Assembly: GCF_013185185.1 (NCBI RefSeq)
Contig: NZ_JAAZWE010000004.1
Coordinates: 203,758-267,757 of the forward strand
Reading direction: 5' to 3'
From: Saccharibacillus endophyticus
GTDB taxonomy: Bacteria; Bacillota; Bacilli; Paenibacillales; Paenibacillaceae
DNA length: 64,000 nucleotides
A program made the position numbers and the translations under genes. The notes beneath the pieces were generated by a model. It did not search any database. It was given only the letters and a program-made list of their open reading frames with translations, and was not told where the DNA came from. Shown here one piece after another: positions 34,778-41,062 of this stretch. The stretch's first letter is position 1. The number at the start of each line of letters is the position of its first letter.

Positions 34778-35598
34778 CAGCTCACCTTGCCTTTCTCAAG
34801 CACCAGGCAGCGCACGGGCGCCTGATCCGCGGGATAAGTATGCGTCTCGATCAGTTTCAAGGAAGAGCGATTCACGCAATCCAGAATTTGCGCTTCCGGG
34901 AAAAACCTTTTGGACGTGGAACCGAAGTAACGGCGCGTGCTTCCGCCCTGCACCACTTCCGCGTAAAAGTTCATGACCGCTTTGCGGGAGTCGTGCTCTT
35001 CGTGCTCGCCCATCAATACGAACTGCTTATGATCGGGACCGAGATCGATCGTAACGCCGTCCACTTTGCCGTCGCGCATTTCGCGGTTGTGCTCGCTGTT
35101 CTCGTAGACGTAGTCGAACACGAACCGCCCGCCTTCCTCCAGATGCGCGTAGACCGTTTCCAGCATTTTTTCCACCGAAGCCATATCCGGCAGCAGACTG
35201 ACGCTTGTCGCCGACAACACGATCAGCGGAAACTTTTCGGCTTGCGCAAACGAAGTCATGTCCGCTTGCCCGACTTCGATACGGTCACGAACATTCTCCG
35301 GCAACCTAACGCTCTTGCGGCGGTACAAGGCCAGCATGTCCGGCGACAGATCCAAGCCGAGCGTCGAATGTCCGCGTCGGGCCAGTTGGATCAACACGCG
35401 CCCGGCACCGCAAGCCAGCTCCAGAATCCGTCCTTGGCCGCGAACCCGTTCGGCTTGCTCGGCCAGCAGTTCGACGTCGTACTCGGTCCGTTCCGTCAAC
35501 GCTTCGTAGAACTCCGAGTAATAACCTTCATACAAGTCCATATCGTGACTGTCAGGCAGGTTCAGGCTGCGCAGCTCTTTGAAAATTCCGAAATACAT
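34777..35598 (-). CDS. SAM-dependent methyltransferase (class I)
   Basis: A 273-residue Rossmann-fold methyltransferase: motif I ILELACGAGRVLIQLA, motif II Asp in TLGLDLSPDML, later motif VGQADMTSF. Within the cluster it would methylate the modified peptide; in daptides a methyltransferase N,N-dimethylates the amine installed by the aminotransferase at the C-terminus. Substrate is inferred from context. Ribosome site GAGAGG precedes ATG 35598. Confidence 0.85.
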   Translation of the reverse strand: MYFGIFKELRSLNLPDSHDMDLYEGYYSEFYEALTERTEYDVELLAEQAERVRGQGRILELACGAGRVLIQLARRGHSTLGLDLSPDMLALYRRKSVRLPENVRDRIEVGQADMTSFAQAEKFPLIVLSATSVSLLPDMASVEKMLETVYAHLEEGGRFVFDYVYENSEHNREMRDGKVDGVTIDLGPDHKQFVLMGEHEEHDSRKAVMNFYAEVVQGGSTRRYFGSTSKRFFPEAQILDCVNRSSLKLIETHTYPADQAPVRCLVLEKGKVS

Positions 35599-35641
35599 AA
35601 TCCTCTCCCCTTTTCTTGTCGGTCTTATCGAAATCCGGCCG

Positions 35642-36475
35642 TTAGGCGACCGTCCAGCCGCCGTCCACGATCAGATTATGTCCGGTGATCATGCCCGCTT
35701 GATCCGAAGCCAAGAACAGCACGGCTTCCGCAATGTCCGAAGGCACGGCAAGCTTGCGCAGCGGAATTTTCGGCAGGCTCATTCGGCGGAATCTCGGATC
35801 TTCCACGTGTTCGCGATTCGCTTCGGTAGCAACGAAAGTCGGCGACACGGCATTGACGCGAATTCCGTACTTGGCCCATTCCAGCGCCAACGCCTTGGTC
35901 AGATGAACAAGTCCCGCTTTGCTGGCGCAGTACGGCGCACGATTCTCGTTAGCGACCACGCCGTGTTGGGAAGCCAGCATGACGATCGAACCGCTTCGGC
36001 GCTTGACCATTCCTTTGGCGATCTGCTGAGTCAGGAAAAAAGTGCCCTTCAAGTTGATATCCATAATCTGATCCCACTGCTTCGGCGTGACTTCAAGCGC
36101 CGGCACCAGCATGTTCACTCCGGCATTGTTCACCAGGTAATCAATGTCCAATCCGTCCGTTTTCAGTTTATTCGCACATTCGGTTATGGATTGGTCGCTG
36201 CGAATATCAAGCATGATTCCTTCGATTTCTTTTCCGTAGGTCTGCCGCAGTTCGTCAGCAACGTCATTCAGGCGTCCCATCTCGCCGGGAACTTCCGTGA
36301 TCACGAGCGAGGCTCCTTCTCTGGCAAAACTTTCGGCTATCTTGGCGCCGATCCCTCTGCCGGCTCCCGTCACGAGTACCCTCTTGCCGCTCAACCTTCC
36401 AACGCTCCGAACCGGCAAGTCGCCTTCTTGTTCTTGCGAATCCCCGAGCCTTATTTCAGCCGTATTCCGCTTCAT
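35642..36475 (-). CDS. Short-chain dehydrogenase/reductase
   Basis: A 277-residue classical SDR: cofactor motif TGAGRGIG, NNAG, active-site YCASK, and C-terminal INPV-like RVNAVSPTFV. An N-terminal extension of about 25 residues precedes the fold. In the RiPP context it is the best candidate for NAD(P)-dependent oxidation of the Thr beta-hydroxyl, which would lead to decarboxylation; in the described daptides an alcohol dehydrogenase of another family does this. It could also reduce a keto group. Start ATG 36475 with AGGAGGGG upstream. Confidence 0.85.
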   Translation of the reverse strand: MKRNTAEIRLGDSQEQEGDLPVRSVGRLSGKRVLVTGAGRGIGAKIAESFAREGASLVITEVPGEMGRLNDVADELRQTYGKEIEGIMLDIRSDQSITECANKLKTDGLDIDYLVNNAGVNMLVPALEVTPKQWDQIMDINLKGTFFLTQQIAKGMVKRRSGSIVMLASQHGVVANENRAPYCASKAGLVHLTKALALEWAKYGIRVNAVSPTFVATEANREHVEDPRFRRMSLPKIPLRKLAVPSDIAEAVLFLASDQAGMITGHNLIVDGGWTVA

Positions 36476-36513
36476 CCTTTCCCCTCCTGACTATTCATGG
36501 TTCCAAGCCGGAA

Positions 36514-37644
36514 TCAGACCGGCTCGCGCAGCGTCTTCCAGAACTTCATGGCATGCACGGCCAACATGGCGAGCAGAACCAAAGCGACTGCGTATGACGC
36601 GATGCCGATATAAGGTTGCAACCGATCGATCAACTGATAGATGCCCCATCCCCAGAACAACGGAGTGAAAGCGGCGGCCGCAATGCCGTACAGCAAAAGC
36701 ACTCCCATTTCGAAAGGACGTGCCGGCTTGCGATTGCTCTCTTTGCCGGGAAGCAGCCGGCCGAAGACGTAACGAAACGCTTTCTGTCTGAGGTTGACGA
36801 TCCCGAGCGAGTGGGACAGCATCCAATATCCGTCCAATTTCACCAGCGGAATCAAATTCAGCAGGCTCATGCCCAAGTTGGCGACCGAGTAATAGAACAG
36901 CAGAGGCACTTCGATTCCCGCGTGCAGCAACCCGTAGAATGCGGCCGCGGATATTGCCGTCATCATCCATTGGCTGTAGATTCCGGCAAACAGAACGGCC
37001 AGTTTATGACGCTTCTTTTTGAATAGGTACGTCGAGCTGACGTCGCAGAACATGGCCGGACCGAAGTAAAACAGCATCACTCCGGTCTCCGGAACGCTTC
37101 CGCCGTACTTCTTGCAGACCGCCGCATGGGACATTTCGTGAAAAGCGGTCGTCGCGACCATCATCAGATAAAGGATCACTGCTTCTTTGACGCCAAGCCC
37201 CGAAAGGGACAAACGGTTAACCAGTCCGGGATCGGACATCATCATGTACAGCGCGCCCAGCATCAGCAGCGTATAAGCGCCGATCGCGACCGGGTGCAGC
37301 AGAACGCGGATCAGCCCGAGTCTTCGCTCCAGCCAGGCATCCGGATTGATGCGCAGAAGCTTGATCAGCGTCATGTCTTTTTTCTTGCCCGAAACTTCTG
37401 CGGCTTCCGCTTGAAGAAAGCCCCATTCTTCGAATTTGGCGGCCAGGTAACGTCTTTCGGGAGCGGTCAATTCTCCGGCATACAGACGTTCTCGCTCGCT
37501 TTCCTGCGGCTGGCTCAGCATGAGTTTTAAAAACTCCGCTTCCCGACGTCCGACTTTGATGTATTTGTTCAATGATTTATGTTTAATCGTAAAAGAATTA
37601 TTTTCAGATTCATGAAATTCGATAAAATCCGCTGTTTGACTCAA
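36514..37644 (-). CDS. M50 intramembrane metalloprotease with N-terminal RRE-like domain
   Basis: A 376-residue protein from TTG 37644 (AAGGTGA upstream). Residues about 18-80 look like a PqqD-type RiPP recognition element (beta strands, then KFEEWGFL). The rest is polytopic with the zinc motif HEMSH (169-173) and the second motif IPLVKLDGYWML. Such proteases cut RiPP leaders near the membrane. The recurrent Ala-Pro at the leader/core boundary of the ten precursors is the likely cleavage region. It follows the precursor array after a stem-loop. Confidence 0.87.
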   Translation of the reverse strand: MSQTADFIEFHESENNSFTIKHKSLNKYIKVGRREAEFLKLMLSQPQESERERLYAGELTAPERRYLAAKFEEWGFLQAEAAEVSGKKKDMTLIKLLRINPDAWLERRLGLIRVLLHPVAIGAYTLLMLGALYMMMSDPGLVNRLSLSGLGVKEAVILYLMMVATTAFHEMSHAAVCKKYGGSVPETGVMLFYFGPAMFCDVSSTYLFKKKRHKLAVLFAGIYSQWMMTAISAAAFYGLLHAGIEVPLLFYYSVANLGMSLLNLIPLVKLDGYWMLSHSLGIVNLRQKAFRYVFGRLLPGKESNRKPARPFEMGVLLLYGIAAAAFTPLFWGWGIYQLIDRLQPYIGIASYAVALVLLAMLAVHAMKFWKTLREPV

Positions 37645-37732
37645 TTTTCATCACCTTCGCTCTTTGGAATAGATGCGCGATTCGCATTCCTTTGCCGATG
37701 CTGCATTTTCGGGGAAACGGTTGAAAAAGAAC

Positions 37733-37779
37733 GGGGCTTTCCGCCGTACGGCTGCCGCTGATGCGGCGGAATAAGCCCC
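37733..37779 (-). terminator. Stem-loop between the precursor array and the downstream tailoring genes
   Basis: Minus strand: GGGGCTT/AAGCCCC and TCCGCC/GGCGGA arms close a loop containing a smaller GCGGC/GCCG stem, followed by GTTCTTTTTC. It looks like a weak intrinsic terminator or processing site that would leave precursor transcripts more abundant than tailoring transcripts. Confidence 0.55.
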
Positions 37780-37827
37780 CTATGTCCTGCACGATCCTGC
37801 GTTAATGAAAGCCGAATGTATTTGCGA

Positions 37828-37965
37828 TTAAGTGAAAGCGACCAATCCCGCTCCGACGGCTACGACGCCTACTCCGGCAATAACGCCTTCCACGAAGTCT
37901 CTCGAACTTCCCGGCGCTTCGACGTTCTCCAACAGTTCCAGATCCAGTGCGCATGTTTCGTTCAT
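37828..37965 (-). CDS. RiPP precursor P10 (class alpha)
   Basis: 45 residues from ATG 37965 with AGGAGG upstream. Leader MNETCALDLELLENVEAP, then a Gly/Val/Ala-rich core starting GSSRDFVEGV and ending GLVAFT. The protein is identical to P7 although several codons differ. The single Cys (position 5) lies in the leader. Last of the array. Confidence 0.9.
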   Translation of the reverse strand: MNETCALDLELLENVEAPGSSRDFVEGVIAGVGVVAVGAGLVAFT

Positions 37966-38051
37966 TTTAAAATTCCTCCTCGTTGGTTGTTTTTCAAATT
38001 TGGGTTACGAGTATTTCCGACCTTGCATCTTGCGTTTGTCAAAAATACTCT

Positions 38052-38177
38052 TTACGTAAAAGCGATCAGACCGCCGCCCACGATCACGCCCACGACTACT
38101 CCGCCGGCGAACGCTCCGCTCACGGGCGCCGCGATTTCTTCCAGTTCTTCCAATTGCATGTTCAGCATGCTTTCCAT
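38052..38177 (-). CDS. RiPP precursor P9 (class beta)
   Basis: 41 residues from ATG 38177 (AAAGGAG upstream). Leader MESMLNMQLEELEEIAAP, core starting VSGAFAGGVVVG and ending LIAFT. It is the most diverged beta member: after Ala-Pro it has VSG where P4 and P6 have GDG. Only one Ser and the terminal Thr carry hydroxyl groups in the core. Confidence 0.9.
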   Translation of the reverse strand: MESMLNMQLEELEEIAAPVSGAFAGGVVVGVIVGGGLIAFT

Positions 38178-38206
38178 CTTTTATCGCTCCTTTCGGCTTC
38201 GTTTGT

Positions 38207-38332
38207 TTAAGTCAGGGCTACGATTACGCCGCCGACGACGATTCCCGTGCCGAAAGCGGTCCCGATTTCTTGCCAGCCCGGCGCATCCATAGCTTCCAGT
38301 TCTTCGACGATCAGATTCTTGTTTTGTTCCAT
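38207..38332 (-). CDS. RiPP precursor P8 (class gamma)
   Basis: 41 residues from ATG 38332 (AAAAGGAG upstream). Leader MEQNKNLIVEELEAMDAP, core GWQEIGTAFGTGIVV..., ending VALT. Protein identical to P5. The core has two internal Thr besides the terminal one, and a Trp just after the Ala-Pro-Gly. The leader's ELEAMDAP is the closest to leaders I recall from daptides. Confidence 0.9.
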   Translation of the reverse strand: MEQNKNLIVEELEAMDAPGWQEIGTAFGTGIVVGGVIVALT

Positions 38333-38373
38333 GTTCAATCTCTCCTTTTGGGTTTGGTTTTTTATTCGACGAT

Positions 38374-38511
38374 TTAAGTAAAAGCGACCAGGCCTGCTCC
38401 GACGGCTACGACGCCTACTCCCGCAATGACGCCTTCCACGAAGTCTCTCGAACTTCCCGGGGCCTCGACGTTTTCCAACAGTTCCAAATCCAGTGCGCAT
38501 GTTTCGTTCAT
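38374..38511 (-). CDS. RiPP precursor P7 (class alpha)
   Basis: 45 residues from ATG 38511 (AGGAGG upstream). Same protein as P10: leader ending ELLENVEAP, core GSSRDFVEGVIAG... ending GLVAFT. End of the first gamma-beta-alpha block (P5-P6-P7). Confidence 0.9.
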   Translation of the reverse strand: MNETCALDLELLENVEAPGSSRDFVEGVIAGVGVVAVGAGLVAFT

Positions 38512-38559
38512 TTTAAAATTCCTCCTCGTTTAAATGGTTTTGTTTTGCGAAAAGCATTC

Positions 38560-38685
38560 TTACGTAAAAGCGATCAGGCCGCCGCCTACGATCACGCCTA
38601 CGATCACGCCGCCCACGAACGCTCCGTCTCCCGGCGCCGCTACCTCTTCCAATTCTTCCAGTTGTACATTCAGCATATTTTCCAT
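38560..38685 (-). CDS. RiPP precursor P6 (class beta)
   Basis: 41 residues from ATG 38685 (AAAGGAG upstream). Leader MENMLNVQLEELEEVAAP, core GDGAFVGGVIVGVIV... ending LIAFT. Differs from P4 at two leader positions only (Met/Leu). In its core the terminal Thr is the only Ser, Thr or Cys, which limits the possible sites of heterocyclisation or Thr chemistry to one residue. Confidence 0.9.
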   Translation of the reverse strand: MENMLNVQLEELEEVAAPGDGAFVGGVIVGVIVGGGLIAFT

Positions 38686-38757
38686 GATCAATCGCTCCTT
38701 TGATTGAATTTGGTTTTTGAGTGTTACGAGTGTTAGTTGAAAAGAAAAGCGAAATCT

Positions 38758-38883
38758 TTAAGTCAGGGCGACAATTACGCCGCCGACGACGATGCCCGTA
38801 CCGAAAGCGGTCCCGATTTCCTGCCACCCCGGCGCATCCATAGCTTCCAGTTCTTCGACGATCAGATTCTTGTTTTGTTCCAT
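38758..38883 (-). CDS. RiPP precursor P5 (class gamma)
   Basis: 41 residues from ATG 38883 (AAAAGGAG upstream). Protein identical to P8 with synonymous differences. First gene of the P5-P6-P7 block that was duplicated as P8-P9-P10. Confidence 0.9.
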   Translation of the reverse strand: MEQNKNLIVEELEAMDAPGWQEIGTAFGTGIVVGGVIVALT

Positions 38884-38924
38884 TTTTAATCGCTCCTTTT
38901 AGGTTTGGTTTTTTAAAAGACAGT

Positions 38925-39050
38925 TTACGTAAAAGCGATCAGGCCGCCGCCTACGATCACGCCTACAATCACGCCGCCCACGAACGCTCCGTCTCCCGGC
39001 GCCGCTACTTCTTCCAGCTCTTCCATCTGTACGTTCAACAAGTTTTCCAT
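38925..39050 (-). CDS. RiPP precursor P4 (class beta)
   Basis: 41 residues from ATG 39050 (AAAGGAG upstream). Leader MENLLNVQMEELEEVAAP, core starting GDGAFVGGV and ending LIAFT, core identical to that of P6. Terminal Thr is again the only hydroxyl or thiol residue of the core. Confidence 0.9.
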   Translation of the reverse strand: MENLLNVQMEELEEVAAPGDGAFVGGVIVGVIVGGGLIAFT

Positions 39051-39071
39051 CGTTAATCTCTCCTTTGGGTT

Positions 39072-39209
39072 TTAAGTTAAGGCAACCAATCCTGCTCCGA
39101 CGCCTACGATGCCTACTCCGGCGATGACGCCCGTTACGAAATCCCGTGCGTTTCCCGGCGCTTCCACGTTCTCCAACAGTTCTAGATCCAATGCTTGCTG
39201 TTCATTCAT
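39072..39209 (-). CDS. RiPP precursor P3 (class alpha, divergent)
   Basis: 45 residues from ATG 39209 (AGGAGG nine bases upstream; the in-frame alternative is ruled out because the ATG at 39205 is out of frame). Leader MNEQQALDLELLENVEAP, core starting GNARDFVTGV and ending LVALT. Related to P7/P10 but without the leader Cys and with an internal Thr. Confidence 0.9.
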   Translation of the reverse strand: MNEQQALDLELLENVEAPGNARDFVTGVIAGVGIVGVGAGLVALT

Positions 39210-39257
39210 TTTTATATTCCTCCTCAGGGTTTATCGAGCATATGCCTTACTTTGAAC

Positions 39258-39410
39258 TTAGGTAAGAGCGACGAGAATTCCGCCTGCCACGCTTCCCAGA
39301 CCCGGGAAAGGGATTCCGGAAGGGAACGGCATCAGGGTTTCGGGAGCAGAATAGATCGGGGCCACCACATTTTCCAACAGCTCGATGTCCAACGCTTGCA
39401 GTTTTTTCAT
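39258..39410 (-). CDS. RiPP precursor P2 (singleton class)
   Basis: 50 residues from ATG 39410 (AGGAGG upstream). Leader MKKLQALDIELLENVVAP, then a Pro-rich stretch (IYSAPETLMPFPSGIPFPG) unlike the other cores, ending VAGGILVALT. It keeps the ELLENVxAP boundary and the terminal Thr, so the same enzymes should recognise it. The longest of the ten. Confidence 0.88.
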   Translation of the reverse strand: MKKLQALDIELLENVVAPIYSAPETLMPFPSGIPFPGLGSVAGGILVALT

Positions 39411-39431
39411 TTTCCTATTCCTCCTCGAATA

Positions 39432-39554
39432 TTAGGTCAGGGAGATCAATCCGCCGACAATTACGCCTATGATCGGTCCGCCTATGTACATGCCGCCTGC
39501 CGGCGCCGTTACGGTTTCCAACTCTTCGGCTTTTACGCTCCAAGCTTTTTCCAT
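39432..39554 (-). CDS. RiPP precursor P1 (singleton class)
   Basis: 40 residues from ATG 39554 with a near-ideal AAGGAGGTGA site. Leader MEKAWSVKAEELETVTAP, core AGGMYIGGPIIGVIV... ending LISLT. First of the array. Shares the EELExxxAP boundary and terminal Thr, but its core has a Met-Tyr-Ile and a Pro not seen in the others. Confidence 0.88.
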   Translation of the reverse strand: MEKAWSVKAEELETVTAPAGGMYIGGPIIGVIVGGLISLT

Positions 39555-39612
39555 GTTCTCACCTCCTTCACGAAATAAACTCTTTTAAGACTCTTGGATA
39601 TCCGGAAATGAA

Positions 39613-39711
39613 TTAGAACAACACGGCCTCGTTAAGCGGCTCATCGCCGGGATATTCGCCGCCGAAAAGCGTCGTTTCTTTCAAAGGATCGAACGAATAG
39701 TCACGCTGCAT
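39613..39711 (-). CDS. Small acidic peptide gene between aminotransferase and precursor array
   Basis: 32 residues from ATG 39711, five bases after the aminotransferase stop, with AGGTGAGAAGC upstream. Sequence starts MQRDYSFDPLKETTLFGG and ends NEAVLF; it is acidic and lacks both the Ala-Pro boundary and the terminal Thr of the ten precursors. It could be an unrelated precursor, a regulatory peptide, or an accessory to the aminotransferase. The spacing and ribosome site argue that it is translated. Confidence 0.6.
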   Translation of the reverse strand: MQRDYSFDPLKETTLFGGEYPGDEPLNEAVLF

Positions 39712-39716
39712 GCTTC

Positions 39717-41036
39717 TCACCTGCCTCCCAGCGTTTTTTTGATAATACCGACGATCTTCGATACTTCCTGGGCGGAAATGATGAACGGAGGATAGAGATG
39801 GAATCCCGTCGTGACGCCCGGCGTATAGAACGGATACACGATCAATCCCCGCTGCTTCAGCCGGCCGATCAAGGCGGAAAGACGCTCGGCCTCCATGCAA
39901 ACGCCGCCCGCCAGATCATCTTGCAGCGCAACGCCGATCATTAAGCCTTTGCCGCGCGTTTCCAAAAAGGCCGGGCAATCCGCAAGTTCTTCGTTCAAAA
40001 GTTCGCGCAGCAATTCTCCCATCTCGGAAACATGTTCCAGCATGCCCGGTTGATTCAAAGCTTCAATCGTCGCCAATCCGGCTGCGCAGGCAATCGGGTT
40101 GCCATTTTGCGTAGACAAATGCTCGATATGCAGATTGGCGGCCGCGAATTCGCGGTAAATCGCTTCGCTGAACAGGACGGCTCCAAGCGGCAAATACCCG
40201 CTGTTAATGCCTTTGGACAAACAAAGGATATCCGGTACGGCGCCGCTGTGTTCGAAAGCGAACATGCGGCCCGTTCTGCCCATTCCCGTCGCGACTTCGT
40301 CAAAAGCAAGGAGCGCCCCGTGCAGGTCGCACAGCTCCCGAATTTTTCGCAAAAACGCATCCGGCAGAGGAATCGTTCCGCCCGAGCCGATAATCGGCTC
40401 AACAATCATTCCGGCAATCCGGTCTCCTTCACGTTCAAACAACTCTTCAATCGCGCGCAGTTCTTCGTCTTCGCTGCCTCGCTCCAAGCTGCTGAACGGC
40501 GTATCGTGGAACAGGAATCCCGGTACCTTCGGACCGTAACCCCGCGAAATCTCCCTGTCGATCCCGCTTGCGCTCATCGCTCCGTAATACGTGCCGTGGT
40601 AGGAAATGCTTAGCGCCACGATATTTTGCTTTTGCTCCAGTCCGCGCAGGCTCTGGTATTTGCGCATCAGCTTGATCGCCAACTCGGCCGATTCCGAACC
40701 GGTGCAGGTGTAGATCGCCCGGGATAGGCGCTCCGGCGTCAGGGCCAACAGTTCTTGCGCGAATTTGACCGTGGTCGGATTGGTCTGATCGACCAGGTTC
40801 ACGAACGGAATTCGGTCGAGTTGTTCGAGGATCGCCTGCCGAATGCCGGGGTGTCCGTACCCGAGCGATACATTCCATAGACCGCTGATTCCGTCGATAT
40901 AAGGCTTTCCGTTCTCGTCGCGAACATAGATGCCCGATCCTTCAAGCAGGGAAGTAAACGATTCGCCCAGCTGAACGTTTTTTAGCGGGTGGATCAGCGG
41001 ATAGACCGCCTTTTGCGTATTTTGCATCGTAGACAT
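39717..41036 (-). CDS. Class III PLP-dependent aminotransferase
   Basis: A 439-residue enzyme from ATG 41036 (AAAGGAG eight bases upstream). Class III landmarks: YIDGISGLWNVSLGYGHP, CTGSESAELAIKLMR, AFDEVATGMGRTG and the PLP-binding Lys in LCLSKGINSGYLPLGA. These enzymes move amino groups to ketones or aldehydes at chain ends. In daptides a class III aminotransferase aminates the ketone left after oxidative decarboxylation of the C-terminal Thr; the same role is likely here. Immediately precedes the precursor genes in the operon. Confidence 0.9.
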   Translation of the reverse strand: MSTMQNTQKAVYPLIHPLKNVQLGESFTSLLEGSGIYVRDENGKPYIDGISGLWNVSLGYGHPGIRQAILEQLDRIPFVNLVDQTNPTTVKFAQELLALTPERLSRAIYTCTGSESAELAIKLMRKYQSLRGLEQKQNIVALSISYHGTYYGAMSASGIDREISRGYGPKVPGFLFHDTPFSSLERGSEDEELRAIEELFEREGDRIAGMIVEPIIGSGGTIPLPDAFLRKIRELCDLHGALLAFDEVATGMGRTGRMFAFEHSGAVPDILCLSKGINSGYLPLGAVLFSEAIYREFAAANLHIEHLSTQNGNPIACAAGLATIEALNQPGMLEHVSEMGELLRELLNEELADCPAFLETRGKGLMIGVALQDDLAGGVCMEAERLSALIGRLKQRGLIVYPFYTPGVTTGFHLYPPFIISAQEVSKIVGIIKKTLGGR

Positions 41037-41062
41037 AGCCGATTCTCCTTTTATCTTTTGCT

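Noticed and set aside
37610..37792. 60-codon minus-strand frame between the precursor array and the M50 gene
   Set aside because: It spans the stem-loop and overlaps the M50 start in another frame, has no leader motif or terminal Thr, and no ribosome site.
37828..39554. Regularly spaced near-identical repeats that could suggest a CRISPR array or tandem DNA repeats
   Set aside because: The repeats are coding: each unit has its own ribosome site, start, stop and a conserved 40-50 residue peptide, and the unit length (about 140-170 bp) does not fit CRISPR.
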